Below are positions 15,916 to 25,100 of a stretch of 64,000 nucleotides of DNA, in pieces (position 1 is the first letter of the stretch; each line of letters opens with the position of its first letter). The stretch is from NCBI GenBank assembly GCA_002373675.1, contig DFLF01000011.1:131854-195853 (forward strand). The letters are read 5' to 3'. This DNA is from Pseudobutyrivibrio sp. UBA3626. Lineage in GTDB: Bacteria; Bacillota; Clostridia; Lachnospirales; Lachnospiraceae. Below the pieces are notes generated by a model. It was not told the DNA's origin, made no database searches, and worked only from the letters and a program-made list of their open reading frames with translations. The translations under genes and the position numbers were made by a program.

Positions 15916-16681
15916 GATATTTGGAGTATCTGCAAGAGAAAAGATTACAATTAATCACATGCTTAAATCTTTCTATAGCCACAGTAATGAACATAGGAAT
16001 GGATGGGGATTGGCGCTTCTTGACAGGACGCCGATTTCGATTGATAAAGAACCAGTCAAAGCACTTGATAGCGAGTATTTAAAGGGAAAACTCCAATCAG
16101 AAATAAAGACAAAAAGATGTATATCACATATTAGAATGGCAACAATTGGTGGCATGAATGAAGATAATACCCATCCTTTTACTAGATATGATTATTCTGG
16201 TAGAAGATGGGTTTTCGCACATAATGGAACAATATTCGAGTCAAAGGAACTTACGCCATATCAGTACGTGCAGAAAGGGACAACTGATAGTGAGAGAATA
16301 TTTCTGTATCTAATTGATATTATGGATAAGCATTTTGAAGAGAAGAAAGAGCCATTAACGCCTAGAGAGAGAATGGATTTAATAGATCAGGTTATACTTA
16401 CTCTTGCGCCAGGTAACAAACTTAATCTAATGATAGAAGATGGTGAATACTTCTATGTCCATAAGAATGAAGAGAATACTTTATCTTATCTTAAGCTGGA
16501 TGAGGGGTACATATTCTCAACAAAACCTTTAACTGATGATGAGTGGAAAGATTTCCCTATGAATCAGTTAATGGTATATAAGGAAGGTGTTCTTGTATAC
16601 GAAGGGATTAAGCACAATAACACTTATGTAATGGATGAGGAAGAGATGAAACTTCTATTTATGGCATACGCTGAACTATAG
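15908..16681 (+). CDS. Class II glutamine-amidotransferase-like hydrolase (EgtC/YafJ type)
   Basis: The 257-residue protein is an Ntn hydrolase. Cys2 (MCEIFG) is the nucleophile after Met removal, followed by RNGWGLAL, SHIRMATIGG and FAHNGTI, the usual class II amidotransferase signatures. There is no synthase domain. Translation overlaps the ligase gene by eight bases. In ergothioneine synthesis, EgtC of this family removes glutamate from a gamma-glutamyl intermediate made from EgtA's product. Cotranscription with cysK and a GCS2 ligase suggests a comparable gamma-glutamyl thiol step, but egtB and egtD are absent here. Confidence 0.8.
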   Translation: MCEIFGVSAREKITINHMLKSFYSHSNEHRNGWGLALLDRTPISIDKEPVKALDSEYLKGKLQSEIKTKRCISHIRMATIGGMNEDNTHPFTRYDYSGRRWVFAHNGTIFESKELTPYQYVQKGTTDSERIFLYLIDIMDKHFEEKKEPLTPRERMDLIDQVILTLAPGNKLNLMIEDGEYFYVHKNEENTLSYLKLDEGYIFSTKPLTDDEWKDFPMNQLMVYKEGVLVYEGIKHNNTYVMDEEEMKLLFMAYAEL

Positions 16682-16738
16682 ATATATTATTAAAAAATCT
16701 TACATAAAACATAATAAATGTTATACAAAATGTGTAAA

Positions 16739-16791
16739 TTGTTACAGAAATGTAACAAGTAATTGAATTTACCTTGTTTTCGTGGTAAAGT
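16739..16791 (+). promoter_or_regulatory. Inverted repeat and probable promoter of the DegV gene
   Basis: TTGTTAC and GTAACAA (16739-16758) are perfect seven-base arms around six bases. Just downstream, TTGAAT (16763-16768) and TAAAGT (16786-16791) are 17 bases apart and could be the -35 and -10 boxes. The repeat may be an operator. Confidence 0.5.
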
Positions 16792-16836
16792 AATTAAGTC
16801 AGTGAGGGTAAATAGAACTTATATTAAGGAGGAATA

Positions 16837-17724
16837 ATGAGTAATTACATTTTGAGCTGTTGTTCCACAGCTGACTTATCAAAAGAACATTTTGAAAAGA
16901 TTGATGTAAGGTATATTTGCTTTCATTATCAATTAGACGGGGTAGATTATCTTGATGACTTAGGCCAGACAATGGATTTTGATGAATTCTATAAGAGAAT
17001 GGCAAATGGTGCTGATACTAAGACATCACAGATTAATGCAGACGAATTCATAGATTATTTCAGACCAATGCTTGAGGATGGAAAAGACATTTTACATGTG
17101 TCGCTCTCATCTGGAATATCTGGTGTTGTTAACTCAGCTAATATCGCAAGAGATGTACTATCTGAGGAGTATCCTGATAGAAAGATATATATAGTGGATT
17201 CACTCGGTGCTTCATCTGGTTATGGTCTTATCATGCAGACGTTATCGGAATTGAGGGATGAGGGCAAGAGTATAGATGAGGTTTATGAATGGGTTAATGA
17301 ACATAGACTCAATATGAATCACTGGTTCTTCTCTACAGATCTTACATTTTATATTAAGGGAGGAAGAGTATCTAAGACTTCTGGTACAATAGGTCAGTTC
17401 CTTAATATTTGCCCACTTCTTAATATGGACAATCTTGGTCGTCTTATTCCAAGATACAAGATTAGAACCAAGAAGAAGGTATACAAGGCAACAGTTGACA
17501 AGATGGAAGAATTAGCAGAAGGCGGTCTTGATTATTCTGGTAAATGCTATATCAGTATGTCGGCTTGTATGGATGATGCCAAGGAAGTTGCAAGACAGAT
17601 AGAAGAGAGATTTCCAAAGCTTGATGGCAAAGTCGTTATTAACGACATTGGAACAACAATTGGAAGTCATACAGGACCTGGTACTGTTGCAGTATTTTTC
17701 TGGGGAGCAAAGAGAGAAGACTAG
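16837..17724 (+). CDS. DegV-family fatty-acid-binding protein
   Basis: DegV (FakB-like) proteins hold a fatty acid in a two-domain fold, and some present it to the fatty-acid kinase FakA. The 295-residue length is normal. Visible signatures are KTSQINADEF (near 49), VSLSSGISGVVNSA (near 88), IVDSLGASSGYG (near 120) and the C-terminal GPGTVAVFF. AAGGAGG precedes the ATG. The gene stands alone between a promoter and a terminator. No fakA is nearby, so which fatty acid or kinase it serves is unknown. Confidence 0.9.
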   Translation: MSNYILSCCSTADLSKEHFEKIDVRYICFHYQLDGVDYLDDLGQTMDFDEFYKRMANGADTKTSQINADEFIDYFRPMLEDGKDILHVSLSSGISGVVNSANIARDVLSEEYPDRKIYIVDSLGASSGYGLIMQTLSELRDEGKSIDEVYEWVNEHRLNMNHWFFSTDLTFYIKGGRVSKTSGTIGQFLNICPLLNMDNLGRLIPRYKIRTKKKVYKATVDKMEELAEGGLDYSGKCYISMSACMDDAKEVARQIEERFPKLDGKVVINDIGTTIGSHTGPGTVAVFFWGAKRED

Positions 17725-17746
17725 TTACAATTTGTTAATGTGTTAT

Positions 17747-17778
17747 AATAAAAGGCGTCGCAAGATGCCTTTTATTTT
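17747..17778 (+). terminator. Intrinsic terminator after the DegV gene
   Basis: AATAAAAGGC pairs with GCCTTTTATT around a ten-base loop, followed by a short T-rich end. Confidence 0.7.
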
Positions 17779-17818
17779 AATGTGTTAAAGATATAATGGT
17801 TGTTTAGAAGGATGAATC

Positions 17819-18580
17819 ATGAAGAGAATTAAAATAGTTATTACAGTAGTATTAAGTGTTGCAATAATTCTATTTGCCCTAAATTATATATTGCTTAAAA
17901 TATATGCTGGAGAATATTATAGGGCAAGTGAAGAAGCAATAGAGACTGTACAAGAGAGTAATGATTTAATTGAGGTAAAAAAGAGCAAAGCCGGCGCAAA
18001 TGAAGTGATTGTATTTGCACCAAAGAATCCTACGGCAGGTTTGATTTTCTATCCAGGTGGTAAGGTTCAGTACGAAGCATATGCTCCTTTGCTTCGAAAA
18101 TGTGCAGAAAAAGGGATATTTTGTGTCTTAGTTCATATGCCTGATAATCTTGCAGTTCTAGACATGAACGCAGCAAGAGATGTTATAGCTAATAATTCTG
18201 ATATTCATGAATGGTATATTGCTGGACATTCTCTTGGTGGTGTTATGTCAGCTGAGTATATAGCTGAGCATCCTAATGCCTTAAAGGGAATTGTGTTACT
18301 TGGCTCATATACAACAGCTGATTTGTCTAATTATAATATTAAGAAATTATCAATATATGGTACTGAAGATAAGGTTCTTAATCTTGAAAATTACAATAAT
18401 GCAAAGAAGAATCTTGGAGAAGATTATGTTGAAATAGTAATTCCCGGCGGATGTCATTCGTATTTTGGAGACTATGGAATGCAAGAAGGGGACGGAAATC
18501 CGACTATAACAAGAGATGAACAAATGGACATAACAGCAAAGGCAATTTGTGATATAATATGCCATAAGGAGAACCAGTAG
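17819..18580 (+). CDS. Membrane-anchored alpha/beta hydrolase
   Basis: The 253-residue protein starts with a membrane helix (about 4-27), followed by an alpha/beta-hydrolase domain facing outward. The nucleophile elbow is GHSLGG (near 139), the acid is probably in YGTEDKV (near 182) and the catalytic His in GGCHSYFG (near 217). This set fits the small Abhydrolase_5 group. The natural substrate is unknown. The start has a weak upstream AGAAGGA site. It is separated from the DegV gene by a terminator and from the flavodoxin gene by 41 bases. Confidence 0.85.
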   Translation: MKRIKIVITVVLSVAIILFALNYILLKIYAGEYYRASEEAIETVQESNDLIEVKKSKAGANEVIVFAPKNPTAGLIFYPGGKVQYEAYAPLLRKCAEKGIFCVLVHMPDNLAVLDMNAARDVIANNSDIHEWYIAGHSLGGVMSAEYIAEHPNALKGIVLLGSYTTADLSNYNIKKLSIYGTEDKVLNLENYNNAKKNLGEDYVEIVIPGGCHSYFGDYGMQEGDGNPTITRDEQMDITAKAICDIICHKENQ

Positions 18581-18621
18581 GTTCATTACATAGACAATAA
18601 ACGGTATAGGAGGATAATAAA

Positions 18622-19131
18622 ATGGCTAAAGTTGATGCAATTGTTTATAATTCCAATGCTGGGCATGGCAAAGAATATGCCGGAATCATAAGTGAGGCTA
18701 CGAGTGTTAAGACTTATGATTTAGAAGATGCTAAGAATTCACTTAATAAGGATACGAAAGTTCTATTTATTGGATGGATTATGGGTAGCCAAATCAAAGG
18801 ATACAAGAAAGCTGTTAAAGCATTTGACGTCCTGGGTGTATGTGCAGTAGGTATGGCTCCAATGGGAGCTACTGATGGGGAGATTAAGAATAAGAATAAT
18901 CTTCCAAAGGATACACAATTCTTCTATCTTCAGGGTGGATTTGAATGGGACAAGGTCAGCGGTGCTGATAAGACTATAATGAAACTGGTTAAGAAGAAAT
19001 TCAACAAAGACTTCGGAGGCAAAGAAGATATTAGTGACGGAGAGAAGGACATGCTAGAACTTGTTAACGAAGGTGGTAGCAGAGTGTCTCTTGAAAAAGC
19101 CACTAAAGTTATTGAGTGGATTAATTCTTAA
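18622..19131 (+). CDS. Flavodoxin-domain protein
   Basis: The 169-residue protein resembles flavodoxin-fold proteins: a first strand then the phosphate-loop-like YNSNAGHGKEYA, and a second loop, FIGWIMGSQIKGY, where FMN rings usually stack. The last third is a helical extension. GGAGG lies upstream. The next gene, five bases away, encodes a RACE-type ATPase with a ferredoxin domain, so the two may exchange electrons. FMN binding is likely but the loop is not canonical, so the cofactor is uncertain. Confidence 0.7.
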   Translation: MAKVDAIVYNSNAGHGKEYAGIISEATSVKTYDLEDAKNSLNKDTKVLFIGWIMGSQIKGYKKAVKAFDVLGVCAVGMAPMGATDGEIKNKNNLPKDTQFFYLQGGFEWDKVSGADKTIMKLVKKKFNKDFGGKEDISDGEKDMLELVNEGGSRVSLEKATKVIEWINS

Positions 19132-19136
19132 TTAAT

Positions 19137-20741
19137 ATGAATCTTGCAATAGTACTTGAAGATGAAAAGAAAGAATTACAAATTAATAATGATAGTAAGA
19201 AAAGCTTGTTAGAAATCCTTATAGATAATAACATAAGCATTGAATCTGATTGCGGTGGCAATGGTAAATGTGATAAATGTAAAGTCCGTGTTAGAGAATT
19301 ATCAAGAGAATATAGGGCTTGTGAGCTTAAGATATGCAATTTGTATAAAAGTATTAATGAGGCACACAATAACAAGAATAAAAGCATTTCTAGAGAAAGA
19401 GTAACTGTAGAAATTCTAAGAGATAGACTTGCTTTCGATATGAAGATTGAAGGTGCAGATAAATCTGACATAGGGAAAATACTAAAGGAAGTACGATTAG
19501 ATCGTCAAAATACTTCTGATAAAGTATTTGCTCTTGCAATTGATATTGGAACGACAACTATTGCATTTACGCTTGTTGATATTTTTAAGGGAAATGTAAT
19601 TGATACATTGGGTATGGTCAATTCGCAGAGAAGATATGGAACTGACGTAATATCAAGGATTAAGGCGGCTTCTTCTGGCAAGAAGGATGTCCTTAGGAAA
19701 TGTGTTGTTGATGATTTGATACAAGGCATCAGGGAAACATGTACTAATAATGGGACATCTGTTGCTGGACTTAATAATATAGTTATTGCAGGTAATACTA
19801 CAATGTGTCATATTCTTATGGGTTATGATTGTAGCTCGCTCGGTGTATATCCATATACTCCTGTGAATATCGATTCAATTATATCTGATACGAATAGAGT
19901 CCTGGGATTAGATGATAATATTCCCGTTATAATTCCCGGTGCTATATCTACCTATGTAGGTGCTGATATAACAGCCGGACTTGTTGCAACATCCATGTTG
20001 GATAGTGATAAGACATCTATGCTTATTGACCTTGGTACTAATGGTGAATTGGTTCTTGTTGATAAAGGAAGAGTAATAGTCACTTCTACAGCAGCAGGTC
20101 CTGCCTTTGAAGGAGGTAATATTAGCTTTGGAATGCCAAGCGTTGATGGTGCAATAAGTCACATCACGCTTAATGGAGGAATGTGTGAATTAGAGACAAT
20201 TGGTAAGAAGACGCCCATTGGCATATGTGGAAGTGGTGTTCTTGATGCTGTATATGAACTTAGGAAGAATGGATATATTGATGAGAACGGACTTCTAATA
20301 GATAGATATTTTGATGACGGTTATTATCTTTATAGTAGCATTTCCATTACACAAGAGGATATTAGACAGTTTCTTCTTGCAAAATCTGCTGTCAGAACGG
20401 GAATTGACATTATAATATCTAAGATGGGAATAGAATACGAGGATATTGATGCTTTATATATTGCAGGTGGTTTTGGGAAAGGTATTGATATAAGTAAGGC
20501 TGCAGGAATTGGGCTTATACCATCTAAGCTTCTGGATGTGTCTTTGGCTGTTGGTAATTCAAGCCTCTCTGGAGCAATTACCATTTCCCTTATTTATGGT
20601 AAATGTTACATGGAAAGCAAGATAGATGACTTCAATAAGATAATTAGAGGTATTGATAAAGTTCTAAGAGAAGCTAAAGAATTGGATTTGTCTAATCAAA
20701 CGGATTTTAAAAATGAGTATTTGAAGAATATGAAGATATAA
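19137..20741 (+). CDS. RACE protein: 2Fe-2S ferredoxin fused to ASKHA ATPase (DUF4445)
   Basis: Proteins of this family use ATP to drive one-electron reduction of cob(II)alamin in corrinoid methyltransferase systems (RamA/RACE). The 534-residue protein has an N-terminal ferredoxin domain with Cys39, Cys45, Cys48 and Cys62 in a plant-type C-x5-C-x2-C spacing. A linker follows, then the ASKHA domain from about 130 (LAIDIGTTTIAFTLVD, IAGNTTMCHILMG, LIDLGTNGELVL, AGGFGKGIDI). No corrinoid protein or methyltransferase lies in the window, so its target is elsewhere or different. It follows the flavodoxin gene by five bases. Confidence 0.85.
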   Translation: MNLAIVLEDEKKELQINNDSKKSLLEILIDNNISIESDCGGNGKCDKCKVRVRELSREYRACELKICNLYKSINEAHNNKNKSISRERVTVEILRDRLAFDMKIEGADKSDIGKILKEVRLDRQNTSDKVFALAIDIGTTTIAFTLVDIFKGNVIDTLGMVNSQRRYGTDVISRIKAASSGKKDVLRKCVVDDLIQGIRETCTNNGTSVAGLNNIVIAGNTTMCHILMGYDCSSLGVYPYTPVNIDSIISDTNRVLGLDDNIPVIIPGAISTYVGADITAGLVATSMLDSDKTSMLIDLGTNGELVLVDKGRVIVTSTAAGPAFEGGNISFGMPSVDGAISHITLNGGMCELETIGKKTPIGICGSGVLDAVYELRKNGYIDENGLLIDRYFDDGYYLYSSISITQEDIRQFLLAKSAVRTGIDIIISKMGIEYEDIDALYIAGGFGKGIDISKAAGIGLIPSKLLDVSLAVGNSSLSGAITISLIYGKCYMESKIDDFNKIIRGIDKVLREAKELDLSNQTDFKNEYLKNMKI

Positions 20742-20820
20742 ATTGATAATAGAGATAGAATTGGAATAATTATTAATATGTATTACAATAATTATTATGA
20801 TATTAAAGGAGGTTTTTTAT

Positions 20821-21993
20821 ATGAGAGTTACAGATGATATTATTTATGTTGGAGTAAATGATCATGAGATTGAGGCAGACTTATTCGAAGGACAATATGA
20901 GGTGCCTCTTGGAATGGCATATAATTCTTACCTTATTAAAGATGAGAAAATCGCAGTAATGGACTCCGTTGATGGTGATTTTGAAGAAGAATGGTTAGAA
21001 AATGTTAAGAATGCCTTAGGTGGTGCTACACCGGAATACTTGATTGTACAACATATGGAGCCAGACCATAGCGCTAATATTACAGCATTTATGAAAAAAT
21101 ACAAAGATGCTAAAGTGGTTGCTTCTGCTAACGCATTTAAGATGATGAAGAACTTCTACGGAGAAGACTATGAGGATAGAAGAATTGTAGTTGGAGAAGG
21201 AGATACACTAAGTCTAGGAAAGCATGAGCTTTCTTTTATAACAGCGCCTATGGTTCACTGGCCTGAGGTTATAATGACATATGATAAGACTGATAAGGTG
21301 TTATTCTCAGCAGATGCATTTGGCAAATTCGGTGCAAATGATGTAGAAGATCCTGAAGGATGGGCTTGCGAGGCAAGAAGATATTATTTCGGTATTGTTG
21401 GAAAATACGGAGTTCAAGTACAAAATGTGTTAAAGAAGGCGTCTGCACTTGATATTGAGATTATCTGTCCTCTTCATGGACCTGTACTTAACGAGAATCT
21501 ATCATATTATCTTGAGACTTATGATACATGGTCATCATATAATGTTGAGACTAAGGGTGTATTTATTGCATATACATCTGTATATGGTAATACTAAGCAG
21601 GCTGTAGAAGAACTTGCGAAGGCTTTAGAGGATAAAGGATGTCCTAGAGTAGAATATGCGGATCTTGCTAGAGAAGATATGTTTGAATCAATCGAAGATG
21701 CCTTTAGACATGATACGTTGATTCTTGCTACAACTACCTACAATGGGGATATATTCCCATTCATGAGAACATTTATAACACATCTAATTGAGAGAGGATA
21801 TAAGAATCGTACAATCGGTTTTGTAGAAAATGGTTCATGGGCACCAACTGCAGCTCGTGTTATGAAGTCTATGCTAGAGGAGTCGAAGAGCATTAATTTC
21901 ATCGAGAACAAGGTGACAATTACATCGGCACTAAATGATGAAAGCAGAGCTCAGATTGATAAGATGGCTGATGAGATAATGAAAAATTATTAA
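20821..21993 (+). CDS. A-type flavoprotein (flavodiiron protein, FprA-like)
   Basis: Flavodiiron proteins reduce oxygen or nitric oxide to protect anaerobes. The 390-residue protein has a metallo-beta-lactamase-like domain with diiron ligands in HMEPDHSAN (near 78), HWPEV (near 145), SADAFGKFGA (near 165) and LHGPV (near 225). A flavodoxin domain starts at FIAYTSVYGNTKQAVEE (near 250). I chose ATG 20821 because AAAGGAGG lies just before it; an earlier ATG at 20797 would swallow that site. A strong terminator follows. It fits with the neighbouring redox genes. Confidence 0.95.
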   Translation: MRVTDDIIYVGVNDHEIEADLFEGQYEVPLGMAYNSYLIKDEKIAVMDSVDGDFEEEWLENVKNALGGATPEYLIVQHMEPDHSANITAFMKKYKDAKVVASANAFKMMKNFYGEDYEDRRIVVGEGDTLSLGKHELSFITAPMVHWPEVIMTYDKTDKVLFSADAFGKFGANDVEDPEGWACEARRYYFGIVGKYGVQVQNVLKKASALDIEIICPLHGPVLNENLSYYLETYDTWSSYNVETKGVFIAYTSVYGNTKQAVEELAKALEDKGCPRVEYADLAREDMFESIEDAFRHDTLILATTTYNGDIFPFMRTFITHLIERGYKNRTIGFVENGSWAPTAARVMKSMLEESKSINFIENKVTITSALNDESRAQIDKMADEIMKNY

Positions 21994-22006
21994 TTTATTT
22001 CTTTTT

Positions 22007-22036
22007 AATCCCGACTTAATTGTCGGGATTTTTTTT
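22007..22036 (+). terminator. Strong terminator after the flavodiiron gene
   Basis: AATCCCGAC (22007-22015) pairs perfectly with GTCGGGATT (22022-22030), loop TTAATT, then six more T residues. Confidence 0.9.
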
Positions 22037-22121
22037 GTTTTTATAAAAATACATTAAAAGTATTTATGGTATAGTATAATTAATTTGGATAAGAATTGTT
22101 GTAGACAACAGGGGGAGTTAT

Positions 22122-25100
22122 ATGGTTGTAATTAATAATAAGATAAAGAGACTTATTATTTTGGCTAGTACAATAATAATTGCGCTTATTTTATTTGGAA
22201 TATTCAGAATAGATGCAAAAGCATATACGCCTAATATTGTTCATCTTGGTAATCATCAGACATATGATATTACAAATGCACCTAATAATACCATTGTACA
22301 AATTGATGATGCTTCAATTGGAAGTAACGGAGTTGGAAATGTAACTCTTAAAGGTTCAAGTGATAAGGTATGGGTTCATATTGAAGTGTCAAAGGGTAAG
22401 ACAATTATTGTAGATATGGAAGATGGACTTGATATTCATCCTGGATATTGGAGCGCTTATGGTATAGGTTCTAATGATGACACTTTGGGGTGGAGTCGTT
22501 CAGCCATATATATTGATGAGACATCTAAAGCAGGCGGAATAGTTATTCTTCGTTCTATGAAGAATGCAACTATCAAACTAGATTCGTATCAGGATACTGT
22601 CTGGCAAGCACTGCCTGCCATTATGAAGAATAATACTAAGACAAAACTTGTATTCGAAACAGAAGATAAGAATAATCCGGGAACAATTATAGCTAAACCT
22701 TCTTTTAGCACTGGGCCATATGGTGCGTGTGGGATAGGGGCTTACGGTCACGGAATATTTGGCGAAGCGACTTCGAGCTATACGGTAGGAAATATTGAAT
22801 TTCATTCGGGTAACATCGAAGCATACGGACGTGTAGACGGACCCGGAATAGGAGCTTATGATTATTCGCATGTAGGAGAATTGTCTTTTAGTGGTGCCCA
22901 TGTTGTATCCAAAGCCGGTAATTTCGGTTCGGTTAGATGTTCGACTGGAGCTGCTGGTATAGGAGGTTCATATAGAAGTAATGTTGGTAAAATTAGCATC
23001 TCCGATGGATATGTTGAAGCCTGGGGAGTAGGTGCAGGTAAAGACACACTAGGTTGGTCTATGAAAGGAATGCAAGACACCGCCGGATGTGGTATAGGAA
23101 GCGGATGGTTTCAAAGCCATTTGGGCGAGATAGAGATATCGGGAGGAACAGTTAAAGCTTACGGTGGAACTTGCGCAAAAGCAGATAGTGAATATGTCTC
23201 TGGAGCTGGAATTGGGACATGTGTTGAAACAACCAGTGAGGTAGAAATTGCAACTGCAGATAAGATTACTATTACTGGAGGAGATATTCTAGCAGTAGGA
23301 GGAAGTAGTGCTTGTGGTATAGGTGGATGTGTAAAGGAAATAGTTATTAGTCCTAAGGATGATAACACCGACCTTAGAATAAACGCATCTATTGACAGTA
23401 GCAGAGATCGAGAAGGAGATAAATACTATCTTGGTTCCGGCATAGGAGTTGCCAACAATGCCATGGTTGGAAGGCATACAAGAACTGACTATCCAGGTAA
23501 CATTACCATAACGGGTGGAGATATATATACTCAAGCAGGGAAAATATCAAATGACCCATATGACTATAATCTGTATTGCGGTTCTGGAATAGGCCCTTGT
23601 TCCTATGGAAGAATAACTAATCTAGTTATAACTGGAGGAACTATTTGTGCCACAGGCGGTTGGAATGCACCAGGAATAGGCGGACCTAATGGCGGCTCAG
23701 AGGAGTATAATCAGACTGTTGATAATATCTATATATCAGGAGGAACTATTCAGTCTACTAAAGCATCCTATAACGGAAGAGGAGTTAAACTCAGCGGAAT
23801 AGGAGGTTATAAGGTTGGTGGAAGCGAGAGAACTAATATAGTTATAACAGGCGGAAATGTAATATCCGAAGGTGACGATTATGCTATTGGGTATGATAAT
23901 GCTGGTCAGCCGAAGAATAGCAAAGGTGAGCCTGTATATGGAACAAAATTCTTTCTTAATCCAGATATAGGAGAGTGGGCGAAAGTAGAATCCTTTTATT
24001 TTAATCCGACTCTTGGTTATGATTATGGCTTAAAGGATGTATATACTAGAGAAGGATTAGGTGATGATGCAGGGAAATTTCTACTGGATTTCTGGATTCC
24101 ACAGGGAACATCATCTTATGTCTGCGATACAAAGATTAAAGGACATGCATACAAGTCTAATGGTTCAATAGAATTAGGAGATAATAATACATTAAATGGA
24201 TATACGGATATAACTTATGTTAATGATATTACTGGAACAACCTATAGTGGCAGAGGTGGATTCGGTGATAAAAAGTTAAGCATTGATCCTGTTCCTATGC
24301 AGTCACCTGAAATTATGCAATGTTATAACCTTGCTGGATATAAGGATGAGAAAGGCAAGGTAGTCGCAACAGGCGGTTATGGCGATAATGCTCCTTCACT
24401 AGAAATGGGTACTGAGTATGTGGATTCTGAAGGAAAATGGAAAGCGAATTACGGAAAACTTAATCTTAAACTAGATCTAGTGCAAACTAAATATCTAGTT
24501 AGTTACGATGCTAATAAACCTGAAGGTGCAAGCCACAATGTTACAGGAACTATGACAGATGATTTGTTTGAACTAAATCATGACTCTCAGCTTACGGATA
24601 ATGCTTATGAATTAGTTGGTTGGAAATTCAAAGGTTGGAGTACATCACCTACTGGACAAGTAGAATATAATGACAAGGCTAATATTAATTATCAGGGAGG
24701 AGATCATCTTAAGTTATATGCTGTTTGGGAGCGTATGCCATACCAGATAACCTTTACATCTGGACTAACAGGTCCTGCTGATTATTTGCAAAACGCATAT
24801 TATGACTTGGCAGCAAAGCTAGAAAAATATTCTGATGAGACATTTGGATGGACCAATCGTAGCAATATTCTTACTCATTCGCTTCATGGATGGAAAGGTG
24901 AAGGCTTTGGATCCTTCTTTAGTGACAATGAAGATATATTTAATTTTATCCAGAAGGATGTTAATGGAAACCCAGTATATGATGTCAATGGTGATCTTAA
25001 AGGTAGAACTCTTACAGCGGTTTGGGTCGATGAAGGCAAAATAGCAGTTTCTGTGACAAAAGATGGAGTGCCAATTAAAGCTGATGGCAGTGCAGGAAGT

